From positions 1 to 28,927 of the forward strand of contig CANCRX010000039.1 in assembly GCA_947380655.1 (NCBI GenBank): a DNA stretch of 28,927 nt, given 5' to 3'. Shown piece by piece: positions 7,981 to 15,656 of this stretch. The number at the start of each line of letters is the position of its first letter. The stretch's first letter is position 1. Origin of the DNA: Alcaligenaceae bacterium. GTDB taxonomy: Bacteria; Pseudomonadota; Gammaproteobacteria; Burkholderiales; Burkholderiaceae_B. The notes beneath the pieces were generated by a model. The model saw nothing but the letters and a program-made list of their open reading frames with translations. It searched no databases and had not been told where the DNA came from. The position numbers were made by a program, and so were the translations under genes.

Positions 7981-8410
7981 TTGCACACTTTGTCAAACAA
8001 CAGGCGGTCAACTCCTTTGGGAAAACGATCTGCTTCGCATCATTGATGCGCAGGACCCTCAGTATCCCGGCTTTACGCGCGTAATCTGGAAAGCACACGT
8101 CGCAGAAATGACGGATTTGCTGCCCGCGTATCAACTCATGCTGATGCAGAACGTATTGAAGATTGAAATGATTCAGCGCGACATACTGCAACCAGACAAA
8201 ATCAATCTCGCAGCTTTTGGCAATATGGTTCCCCATCTGCACTGGCATATCATTCCACGCTGGCGCGATGACCCCCATTTTCCTCAACCGGTTTGGGCGG
8301 CACAACCTCAAGCCGACGACCACGCTCGCGATCGGCAGGCACTAAGACTCCAGGCTATCCAGGCACGCATCCCAGCTTATCATGCTGCAATCCACAGCAT
8401 GATGCCGTGA
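7973..8410 (+). CDS. HIT-family nucleotide hydrolase/transferase-like protein
   Basis: A 145-residue protein with the histidine triad in PHLHWHIIPRW, preceded by NLAAFGNMV, as in the HIT superfamily of nucleotide phosphoramidases and nucleotidyl transferases. The N-terminus has CTLC (Cys4, Cys7), often a zinc pair in this family. The precise substrate cannot be told from sequence. The start codon lies inside the end of the polyphosphate phosphotransferase gene (8-base overlap), so the two are translationally coupled. A link to adenine nucleotide metabolism is plausible from that coupling but is inference. Confidence 0.9.
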   Translation: MSNCTLCQTTGGQLLWENDLLRIIDAQDPQYPGFTRVIWKAHVAEMTDLLPAYQLMLMQNVLKIEMIQRDILQPDKINLAAFGNMVPHLHWHIIPRWRDDPHFPQPVWAAQPQADDHARDRQALRLQAIQARIPAYHAAIHSMMP

Positions 8411-8437
8411 TCACTAATTAAAAAAGGGAAACCTCTT

Positions 8438-9436
8438 ATGAGACAAACATTCACGCATTTGCTGCACGCAGGACTCCTTTCACTCGTGAGTTTGACAGCA
8501 GGCATGACAAGCACGGTTGCGAATGCACAGTCTGCTACGTCCTATCCTAATCAAGCGATCACGATGGTCGTTCCACAGGCGCCCGGTGGGACCAACGACA
8601 TCGTCGCACGCCTGATCGCCATCGAGCTAGCAGAAGAACTCAAACAGCCGGTTGTGGTCACTAATCGGCCAGGTGCGGGTGGCAATATTGGCACCGAGCA
8701 AACCAAACGCGCGACACCCGATGGCTACACGCTTCTGATGACAGTCAATAGTGCTCAGTCCATCAACCCCTCGCTCTACAAAAATGTAGGCTTTGATCCT
8801 GTGAAAGATTTTGCACCGATCACCACAATCGGTGCAGTCCCGAATGTGTTGCTGGTCAACCCGACTTTTCCTGCGAATACCCTGGACGAGTTCATCGCAC
8901 TGATCAAAGCCAACCCAGGTAAATATCAATACGCCTCTGCCGGCAATGGCACACTCAATCACTTACTGGGCGCGATGCTGGACAAACGCGCCGGGCTGAA
9001 AATGGAGCATATTCCATACAAAGGCGTAGGCCCTGCGATGGTTGATGTGCTGGGTGGTCAGGTTCCAATCGTCTTTGCAAGCCTGCCCTCCTCTCTTGCT
9101 AATATCCGCAATGGCAAACTGCGCGCACTGGGTGTCAGCACGGAGAAACGCTCACCAGCGTTACCAGATGTACCGGCTATCAACGAAAAAATTCCAGGTT
9201 TCAGTGGCGATTTGTGGATCGCGCTGTTCGGGGTGGCCGGCACCCCTCCAGAGGTGATCAACACCTTGTCTCAAGCAACGACGCGTATCATGCAAAAACC
9301 TGCAGTACAGAAGAAACTCGCCGAACAAGGTGTGGAGCTTGCTTTTGATACCCCCGCACAATTGCACACACGGCTTGAGCAAGACATCATCAAATGGCGC
9401 GACATTGTCAAAGCCTCTGGTGCGCAAGTTGACTAG
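8438..9436 (+). CDS. Tripartite tricarboxylate transporter (Bug-type) periplasmic receptor
   Basis: A 332-residue secreted solute-binding protein. It has a signal peptide of about 30 residues ending STVANAQS, then YPNQAITMVVPQAPGGTNDIVAR, the usual first strand and ligand loop, and TPDGYTLL. AAGG shapes the ribosome binding site (AAAGGGAAACC, 8422-8432). The family binds carboxylates and related anions for TctAB-type permeases, but no tctA or tctB is here, so the partner must lie elsewhere or the receptor may act in sensing. It follows the HIT gene by 27 bases and precedes a CoA-ester lyase gene by 61, hinting that its ligand is an organic acid handled by that enzyme. Ligand unknown. Confidence 0.93.
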   Translation: MRQTFTHLLHAGLLSLVSLTAGMTSTVANAQSATSYPNQAITMVVPQAPGGTNDIVARLIAIELAEELKQPVVVTNRPGAGGNIGTEQTKRATPDGYTLLMTVNSAQSINPSLYKNVGFDPVKDFAPITTIGAVPNVLLVNPTFPANTLDEFIALIKANPGKYQYASAGNGTLNHLLGAMLDKRAGLKMEHIPYKGVGPAMVDVLGGQVPIVFASLPSSLANIRNGKLRALGVSTEKRSPALPDVPAINEKIPGFSGDLWIALFGVAGTPPEVINTLSQATTRIMQKPAVQKKLAEQGVELAFDTPAQLHTRLEQDIIKWRDIVKASGAQVD

Positions 9437-9497
9437 TATTTCAACATCAAACCTACTCATTGATTGACTTTAACTTTTTAGTGGAACGCATCCCGAC

Positions 9498-10409
9498 ATG
9501 ACGACCTCAACACCTTTTAGCTGGCGCTCAATGCTGTTTGTCCCTGCAAGCAGCGACCGTTTTCTGGAGAGTGCTTTAAAGCGACCAACCGATGCCATCC
9601 AGCTTGATCTCGAAGATAGTGTCGCGCCGGACTTAAAAGACGCCTCCCGGGCACGTATTGGTGAACTGGCAGACCGCGCGGCCGCTGCGGGCTACGACGT
9701 GATCGTTCGGATCAATCGCCCCTGGCGCATGATGGTGCGTGACATTGAGGCCTGCGTCAGAAAATCGGTTCACGCGCTGACCTTACCCAAAGTACCGGAC
9801 GGCTCCTTTATACGCGCCGTTGCAGAAATTCTTGATGAGTGCGAACTCGAGGCAGGTCTGCCGCGTGGCCACACCCGTCTGATCGCGATGGTCGAAGATG
9901 CTGAGGGTTTGCATAACATGGATGGTATTGCACGTTCGCACCCCCGTGTTTGCGCCATGATTGTAGGCGCTGAAGACCTGGCGGTCTCGATGCGTATGGC
10001 CGTTGATCCAGATGGGCTGTATGTGCCCAATGTCATGGCAGTTGCCGCATGTCGGCGTGCGGGGATTGCACCGATCGGGTTTGTGGGCTCAGTCGCTGAT
10101 TTCGCTGACAAAGAAAAATTCCGCGACACCGTGCAACGGGCAGCGAAACTCGGTTTTGAGGGTGCATTCTGTATTCACCCCTCGCAGGTTGAGGCCGCAA
10201 ACGAAGCCTTCAGTCCTCCTGAAGCGAGTGTGACGCGTGCGCGTGCGCTACTTGAAACGTTTGATGCAGAATGCAAAGCCGGACGAGCGGCCTGCACCTT
10301 TGAAGGCCGCATGGTCGATGCGCCGGTGGCCATGCAGGCACGGCTGATTCTGGAGCGACATACCGCGCTTGAGTCCATGCTTGCCAGACGCGCACAAGCC
10401 AAAGCATGA
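9498..10409 (+). CDS. CitE-like CoA-ester lyase (HpcH/HpaI aldolase family)
   Basis: A 303-residue TIM-barrel protein of the citrate lyase beta-subunit type. Visible features are RSMLFVPASS at the N-terminus, IQLDLEDSV with the metal-binding glutamate/aspartate region, LPKVPDG, the MIVGAEDLAVSMRM strand and GAFCIHPSQVEAANEAF. Family members cleave citryl-, malyl-, methylmalyl- or citramalyl-CoA to acetyl-CoA or propionyl-CoA plus an oxoacid. No citrate lyase alpha or gamma genes are nearby, so it is a stand-alone lyase of this family rather than true CitE. The substrate cannot be fixed from sequence. Its neighbour upstream is a Bug receptor, supporting a role in organic-acid catabolism. Confidence 0.9.
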   Translation: MTTSTPFSWRSMLFVPASSDRFLESALKRPTDAIQLDLEDSVAPDLKDASRARIGELADRAAAAGYDVIVRINRPWRMMVRDIEACVRKSVHALTLPKVPDGSFIRAVAEILDECELEAGLPRGHTRLIAMVEDAEGLHNMDGIARSHPRVCAMIVGAEDLAVSMRMAVDPDGLYVPNVMAVAACRRAGIAPIGFVGSVADFADKEKFRDTVQRAAKLGFEGAFCIHPSQVEAANEAFSPPEASVTRARALLETFDAECKAGRAACTFEGRMVDAPVAMQARLILERHTALESMLARRAQAKA

Positions 10410-10435
10410 CCGATTGAGCGTGCAACAATAGAGGC

Positions 10436-11245
10436 ATGGCCTCAAACGAACTGACACAAACTAATCTCCTGACCCACGCAGCAACTGTCTGCGAGGGGTG
10501 GCAGGCAGCACTACAGACAGAGCAGGTCACTGAGGCACTCAAGCGCCTCAGTGCACACCTGTCCTCTCGCAAACAAGCAGGCGCAGTCATCTATCCGGCA
10601 CGCCCCTTTCGCGCGCTCGATGCACTTGAACCTGCAGACATCAAAGTCGTGATTCTGGGTCAAGATCCCTATCATGGACCCGAACAAGCGCAAGGCCTTG
10701 CATTTTCAGTGCCAGACCATCTCAAGCGTCCGCCTAGTCTGAGAAATATTTTTCTCGAAATTGATCGCAGCTACCCATTGACCTCGCAAGACAGTGAGGA
10801 TGCAAACATTTCAAGCTATCGCCTGCAGCCCTCCAAAATGGGGAGCCCCGCACAAGGTCGACTCGATATTGGTCCCGCTATTCCAGGTAACGACTTATCG
10901 GGCTGGGCCGCGCAAGGGGTATTACTGCTCAATACCGTACTCACGGTCGAAGATGGTCAGCCTGCTTCGCACGCAAAATTAGGCTGGGAACAAGTCACCG
11001 ACGCACTGATCAGCGCCGCGGCAGCGCAACCCGTACCCAAAGTATTCATGCTCTGGGGGGCGCATGCTCAGGCCAAACAAGACCTGATCGCCAAGCACAG
11101 CGGGCACCTGATCCTTGCGGCGAACCACCCATCGCCGCTTTCAGCCAGACGTCCGCCGGTCCCCTTTCTGGGCTGCAACCATTTCAAAACAGCCAACGAG
11201 TGGCTTTTACAACACATGCGCAGTCCAATTCAGTGGAAAATATAA
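10436..11245 (+). CDS. ung: Uracil-DNA glycosylase, family 1
   Basis: A 269-residue enzyme that removes uracil from DNA to start base excision repair. The water-activating loop GQDPYHG (75-81, Asp77), LLLNTVLTV, and the HPSPLS loop (231-236, His231) are intact, so it should be active. Compared with the E. coli protein, the stretch between EIDRSYP (residue 114) and GNDLSGW (151) is about 25 residues longer, rich in Ser/Gln/Asp/Gly. It has the reading frame and codon use of its surroundings, so it looks like a surface insertion, not a frameshift. The start ATG follows AGAGG. It lies 26 bases after the lyase gene. Confidence 0.95.
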   Translation: MASNELTQTNLLTHAATVCEGWQAALQTEQVTEALKRLSAHLSSRKQAGAVIYPARPFRALDALEPADIKVVILGQDPYHGPEQAQGLAFSVPDHLKRPPSLRNIFLEIDRSYPLTSQDSEDANISSYRLQPSKMGSPAQGRLDIGPAIPGNDLSGWAAQGVLLLNTVLTVEDGQPASHAKLGWEQVTDALISAAAAQPVPKVFMLWGAHAQAKQDLIAKHSGHLILAANHPSPLSARRPPVPFLGCNHFKTANEWLLQHMRSPIQWKI

Positions 11246-11263
11246 AATAATTCAAATAAAGGG

Positions 11264-11292
11264 TTTACCCCGAGCATTAACTAGGTTATAGT
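11264..11292 (+). promoter_or_regulatory. Probable sigma-70 promoter of the helicase gene
   Basis: TTTACC (11264-11269) and TATAGT (11287-11292) are separated by 17 bases. Transcription would start near 11299, leaving a 5' UTR of about 270 bases before the helicase ATG. Confidence 0.5.
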
Positions 11293-11298
11293 TCTGGC

Positions 11299-11567
11299 AC
11301 TGCACCAATTCATAGGCACCGCGCTGCACTACAAGTTACAGGGCGCAAGCAGTCTCTGACAGGCAATGACCTGATTAGGTGCCACTCATCATCGATTCCT
11401 GACCTCCTTTCCTTTCGTGGGCAGCAAGCGTGATCTAGATAGATAGATCACTTAGCCCAGACGTTCGGTTGATTCGGTCGGCACGATGCTCGATTCAACC
11501 GACTACCGCCGGTCTAACAAAACCCCGGGCTGCGTCATATGGCCACTATCTGGCCTAAAGGAAAGTC
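11299..11567 (+). other. Long structured 5' untranslated region of the DEAD-box helicase gene
   Basis: This is the only gene-free stretch longer than 300 bases once the whole 11246-11567 gap is counted, and no credible reading frame lies in it. It can fold into GTGATCTA/TAGATCAC (11430-11437 with 11444-11451, 6-base loop) and TCGGTTGA/TCAACCGA (11465-11472 with 11495-11502). GGCACC (11315-11320) could also pair with GGTGCC (11378-11383). Long 5' UTRs are known on cold-induced RNA helicase and cold-shock genes, so thermosensing or autoregulation is plausible but unproven. Confidence 0.4.
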
Positions 11568-13334
11568 ATGTCCTTCGATTCGTTGGGGCTCGTCCCCGCA
11601 TTGCTATCTTCAATTCAAAGAACCGGTTTCACGACCCCGACACCAGTCCAGCTGGCTGCAATTCCTGCAGCACTCGCTGGTCAGGATTTGATGGTTTCGT
11701 CACAAACGGGTTCTGGCAAAACTGCCGCTTTCATGTTGCCCGCCCTGAACCGTATCGCTAAAACACCTGCGAACAAAGGCCGTGGCGTTCAAGTTCTGGT
11801 ACTCACACCCACCCGCGAACTGGCTCTTCAGGTCAGCGAAGCCACCGCCATGTATGGCAGCAACCTTGATGACCTGCGTATTGCTACCGTCGTCGGCGGC
11901 ATGCCTTACGGCGCTCAGCTCAAAGCCCTGTCACGTCGCGTCGACGTTCTGGTCGCAACACCAGGCCGCCTGCTTGATCACTTACAAGCCCGTCGCGTTG
12001 ATTTGTCGACCGTACACACACTGGTGCTGGACGAAGCCGACCGCATGCTCGACATGGGATTTATCGACGACATCAACACCATTGTTGATCGTTGTCCCGA
12101 GGCACGTCAGACGCTGCTGTTCTCGGCAACGCTTGATGGCACCGTCGGCAAACTCGCAGCACGCATGATGCGCGATCCACAAACAATTGAAATGGCTGGT
12201 CAGTCAGACCGCCATGCCAACATTACACAAAGTCTGCTGTATGCAGATAACGCCGGACACAAGCTGCGCTTGCTTGACCATCTGTTGCGTGATGCCTCTA
12301 TGGATCAGGCGATCGTCTTTACTGCGACTAAACGCGGTGCGGATGATCTGGCCGAGCACCTGGCTGACCAGGGCTTTTCATGTATGGCCTTGCATGGCGA
12401 CATGAACCAGCGTCAACGTTCACGTACCCTGTCTGAAGTGCAAGACGGTCGTGTACGCATTCTGGTTGCAACCGATGTTGCGGCACGCGGCATTGACGTG
12501 CAGGCAATCAGCCATGCGATCAACTATGACCTGCCCATGCAGCCTGAAGACTACGTTCATCGTATCGGTCGTACAGGCCGTGCCGGTCGTGATGGCCATG
12601 CGTTTACGCTGGCGATCCACGGCGAGCGTCATAAAGTACGCCGTATTGAGCACTTCATTGGCTACACCATCAAATCAGACGTGATCGCCGGCCTTGAGCC
12701 ACAGGTCACTCCACGTGCGCGTCCAGAGGGCTCTTCCTCACGCGGCGCAGGTGGCAAAGGTGGTCGCTGGAGCAACGATCGCAGTAACGACCGTTCATTT
12801 GCCCCACGCGGCGATCGTCCTTATGCAGATCGTGGCGAAAAGCCTGCCTATGCCCCACGTGGTGACAAACCATCGTATGGCGATCGCGACCGCGGTTTTG
12901 CCCCACGCGGTGACAAGCCCGCATTCGCACCACGTGGCGACAGACCTGCTTTTGCCCCACGCGGTGACAAACCATCCTACGGTGATCGCGATCGTAGCTT
13001 TGCTCCGCGCGGTGATAAGCCTGCTTACGCACCACGTGGTGACAGACCTGCTCCACGTAGCGACAATCCATTTGCAAGCAATCGTGGTGGCGATGCGCGT
13101 CCTCCTTACGAGCACCGTGCAGACCGCTCACCGTCAGATCGTCCTGCTTATGCTGGCAAGCCTGCAGCCCGTCCAGGTCGCGAATTTGCGCCGCGTGCGG
13201 CAGCAGCACCTGGCGGCAAAACCTTCGCCCCACGTGGTGATGGTCCCGCCCGCTCTGGTGCTCCACGTCCAGGCGCACCACGTGCCGCAACCGGTGCGCG
13301 TCGTGGTTTTACCTTTGACGGCGGCCGCCGTTAA
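11568..13334 (+). CDS. rhlE: DEAD-box ATP-dependent RNA helicase, RhlE type, with RGD-repeat tail
   Basis: A 588-residue RNA-unwinding enzyme. The core (about 1-375) has the Q motif (TPTPVQ, Gln28), Walker A SQTGSGKT (45-52), PTRELALQ, TPGRLLDHL, DEAD (155-158), LFSATL, ATDVAARGID and HRIGRTGRAG. From about residue 381 the protein is a low-complexity basic tail with repeats of APRGDKP/APRGDRP and two SYGDRDR inserts, ending GARRGFTFDGGRR. Such arginine/glycine tails bind RNA non-specifically and can drive condensate formation. The start follows AAAGGAAAG. Likely roles are ribosome assembly and RNA decay. The RhlE assignment rests on the overall core and the short DSLGL start. Confidence 0.94.
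   Translation: MSFDSLGLVPALLSSIQRTGFTTPTPVQLAAIPAALAGQDLMVSSQTGSGKTAAFMLPALNRIAKTPANKGRGVQVLVLTPTRELALQVSEATAMYGSNLDDLRIATVVGGMPYGAQLKALSRRVDVLVATPGRLLDHLQARRVDLSTVHTLVLDEADRMLDMGFIDDINTIVDRCPEARQTLLFSATLDGTVGKLAARMMRDPQTIEMAGQSDRHANITQSLLYADNAGHKLRLLDHLLRDASMDQAIVFTATKRGADDLAEHLADQGFSCMALHGDMNQRQRSRTLSEVQDGRVRILVATDVAARGIDVQAISHAINYDLPMQPEDYVHRIGRTGRAGRDGHAFTLAIHGERHKVRRIEHFIGYTIKSDVIAGLEPQVTPRARPEGSSSRGAGGKGGRWSNDRSNDRSFAPRGDRPYADRGEKPAYAPRGDKPSYGDRDRGFAPRGDKPAFAPRGDRPAFAPRGDKPSYGDRDRSFAPRGDKPAYAPRGDRPAPRSDNPFASNRGGDARPPYEHRADRSPSDRPAYAGKPAARPGREFAPRAAAAPGGKTFAPRGDGPARSGAPRPGAPRAATGARRGFTFDGGRR
12798..13052 (+). repeat. Coding tandem repeat (APRGD units) in the helicase tail
   Basis: Seven APRGD units in the register [F/Y]APRGD[K/R]P are encoded here, with an eighth near 13224. 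Two larger near-identical blocks each run FAPRGDKPSYGDRDR then two more units. The DNA copies (around CCACGCGGTGACAA) differ mostly at third positions, so the repeat is old enough to have diverged yet is kept at the protein level. Unit number probably varies between strains. Confidence 0.8.
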
Positions 13335-13348
13335 TTAGAGATACCGCA

Positions 13349-14524
13349 GTGCCCGCGGAGAACTCCATCCCGGTAAGCGCTGACGCGCTGGCGCATAGCC
13401 AGCATGTCAGCGTTTTTTTACGTGCGCAAATCGAACAGGCCGGTGGCTGGATTCCTTTCAGCAACTGGATGCACGATGCGCTCTATGCACCGGGCTTGGG
13501 TTACTACGCGGCTGGCAACACCAAGTTTGCCGAGCCTGCAGCGGATGATCCGAAACAGCTTAAAGGCGATTTTGTCACGGCGCCACAACTCACGGCCCTA
13601 TTCGGACTCACGCTGGCCAATCAAGTCGCAGAGATACTGAAGCAGAGCAACGCACTCGATATTCTTGAGTTTGGCGCCGGTAGTGGCGCACTGGCAAATG
13701 ATGTCATGACAGCGATGGATGCGCTTGGCATGCCGGTTCGCTATCAAATCCTGGAAGTCTCTGCAGACCTCAAGGCCAGACAGCAGCAACGCCTGGCAGT
13801 CTGGGGTAATCGGATCACTTGGTTGGAGCGCACTCCTGAGGAATTTTCTGGCTGCATCATTGCCAATGAAGTACTCGATGCGATGCCTGTCGAGTTATTT
13901 GCCTGGTCCGCACAAGGCGAACTCCAGCAACGCGGAGTGATCTGGAATGGTCAGCAATTCGACTATCAGGATCGTACAGCCAATGCGGCGCTGCGCGCGA
14001 CGGTACCTCAACGCATGCCGGCACTTCCAGACTATTGTTCCGAGATTAACCTGCAAGCAGAGGGCTGGATAAAAAGTTTAGGCCAATGGCTCACGCGTGG
14101 CGCTGCGATTCTGATTGACTATGGCTTCCCTCAGCATGAGTATTACCATCCGCAAAGACATCGTGGCACACTGATGTGTCACATCCAGCATCTAGCGCAC
14201 GACAATGCCTTAATGGCACCAGGACTCCAGGATATCACCGCACACGTAGACTTCACTGCGATGGCTGATGCGGCATTATCAGGAGGGCTTGAGGTCTATG
14301 GCTACACCTCTCAAGCCAGATTCCTGCTCAACGCAGGCCTATCCGAAGTGATGATGAAACAAGGCGATCTAAGTGCGCGAGGCCACACCAATCTGCGCGT
14401 TGCAATTCAAAAACTCACCTCCGAGGCCGAGATGGGTGAGTTATTCAAAGTCATCACAATCGGTCGCAATATTGATGGTGGGCTAATCGGATTTACGCGT
14501 GGCGATCGCCGCGACAGCCTTTGA
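13349..14524 (+). CDS. MidA/NDUFAF7-family SAM-dependent methyltransferase
   Basis: A 391-residue protein of the COG1565 family. The SAM-binding motif EFGAGSGAL is at 107-115, and the family's N-terminal PFSNWMHDALYAPGLGYY and GDFVTAPQLTALFG are present, as is ANEVLDAMPV. The mitochondrial relative NDUFAF7 dimethylates an arginine in a complex I subunit; the bacterial target is not established. The start is a GTG at 13349, 14 bases past the helicase stop, with a weak AGAG upstream. No better ATG is available before the conserved region. It is probably co-transcribed with the helicase. Confidence 0.9.
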   Translation: MPAENSIPVSADALAHSQHVSVFLRAQIEQAGGWIPFSNWMHDALYAPGLGYYAAGNTKFAEPAADDPKQLKGDFVTAPQLTALFGLTLANQVAEILKQSNALDILEFGAGSGALANDVMTAMDALGMPVRYQILEVSADLKARQQQRLAVWGNRITWLERTPEEFSGCIIANEVLDAMPVELFAWSAQGELQQRGVIWNGQQFDYQDRTANAALRATVPQRMPALPDYCSEINLQAEGWIKSLGQWLTRGAAILIDYGFPQHEYYHPQRHRGTLMCHIQHLAHDNALMAPGLQDITAHVDFTAMADAALSGGLEVYGYTSQARFLLNAGLSEVMMKQGDLSARGHTNLRVAIQKLTSEAEMGELFKVITIGRNIDGGLIGFTRGDRRDSL

Positions 14525-14529
14525 GTGGT

Positions 14530-14543
14530 GCAATCATGATTGC
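14530..14543. terminator. Small palindromic hairpin between convergent genes
   Basis: GCAAT-CATG-ATTGC is a perfect inverted repeat located just after the methyltransferase stop and before the convergent cca stop. There is no adjacent T-run, so a terminator role is only suggested by position. Confidence 0.3.
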
Positions 14544-14564
14544 GCTGCCACCAATAGCTTTAAA

Positions 14565-15656
14565 TTAAAACGCGGCAGTTAAGGCCTCGAGCCTGGCCTG
14601 CCTGACCACCACCTTGATTTGCTGCGGGGATTGGGCGCTTCGGGCAGCTGCCCCCGCATCAATCGACATCACCGCCTTGAGCCAATGCTTCCAATGTTCA
14701 ACCGACACTTCAGTCACGACACCTGCCGCAGCTAACAACTCGATAAAGCGCTCAGGCTTTCTGATTGCGTCACACTGTTCTAACAGTGCCAGAACGTGTT
14801 CAGGTGTCATGGCGCTAACGCCTAAGGCTGACAAGACAAGGGGCAGCAAGCGCGACATATCCGCACACTCGGTTGGCGCGCGCAAATGCTTGGCAAGTAC
14901 CTGGGGGTCCTGTGTATGCAGACACATCAGAGCAAAGCGCGCAGACAAAGACAAACCCGTCTGCGCCGCACGATCCACGGCTAGGCGCATCTGCTCACTA
15001 TCGCCCCAGCCGGGCATCACGCGCTCGCTCGCACCGCAATCGACCAGCACACCGAACATGCGCGAAGGCATCGCACTGAACAAACCGCGTGCAAGTTCCT
15101 GCCAAACACGCTCTGGAACCAGGGCGTCGACCTCCCCCACCTGAACCATTTTCTTGCAAAGCGCGCGTGTCTCGGGTGCAATCGCAAAGTCCACAAAGCG
15201 CGCAGTAAATCGTGCGAGTCGCAATATGCGAACTGGATCCTCTTCAAAGGCAGGTCCCACATGACGTAACACACGCGCTTGAACATCCTTCACACCATTG
15301 AGTGGATCAAACAACTCGCCCGACATGGAACGTGCGATCGCATTCACCGTCAGGTCACGACGTTTAAGGTCCTCTTCGAGCGTGACATCAGTACCTGTGT
15401 AAAAGGTAAAGCCTTTGTAGCCACGACCAGACTTTCTCTCGGTTCTGGCCAGTGCGTATTCTTCTTTCGTCAGGGGGTGTAAAAAAACCGGAAAATCACC
15501 GCCTACAGGAATGAAACCTCTTTTAGCCATTTCCTCGGGTGAAGCGCCCACCACGACCCAGTCACGATCGCCCGCCGGCAGTTGCAGCAATGCGTCGCGC
15601 ACAGCGCCACCGACAACATAAACCTCTAAACCATCAATGAAAGGGTCTTGCATCAT
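14565..15656 (-). CDS. cca: CCA-adding tRNA nucleotidyltransferase
   Basis: A 363-residue class II nucleotidyltransferase that builds or repairs the 3' CCA of tRNAs. It shows GGAVRD (16-21), the metal-binding DRD (30-32), ARTERKSG and the RRDLTVNAIA strand (99-108), followed by ARFTARF. At 363 residues it is shorter than the 412-residue E. coli enzyme and appears to lack the C-terminal HD phosphohydrolase domain, so it should have only the nucleotidyltransferase activity. The first ATG (15656) overlaps the stop of the transglycosylase gene by 4 bases; a second ATG follows directly, and either could be used. Confidence 0.94.
   Translation of the reverse strand: MMQDPFIDGLEVYVVGGAVRDALLQLPAGDRDWVVVGASPEEMAKRGFIPVGGDFPVFLHPLTKEEYALARTERKSGRGYKGFTFYTGTDVTLEEDLKRRDLTVNAIARSMSGELFDPLNGVKDVQARVLRHVGPAFEEDPVRILRLARFTARFVDFAIAPETRALCKKMVQVGEVDALVPERVWQELARGLFSAMPSRMFGVLVDCGASERVMPGWGDSEQMRLAVDRAAQTGLSLSARFALMCLHTQDPQVLAKHLRAPTECADMSRLLPLVLSALGVSAMTPEHVLALLEQCDAIRKPERFIELLAAAGVVTEVSVEHWKHWLKAVMSIDAGAAARSAQSPQQIKVVVRQARLEALTAAF

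Noticed and set aside
12694..13338. Long open frames in other phases over the helicase tail (plus frame 12694-13338, minus frame 12706-13290)
   Set aside because: They arise from the repeated, stop-poor DNA of the APRGD tail; the products are His/Val-rich low complexity.
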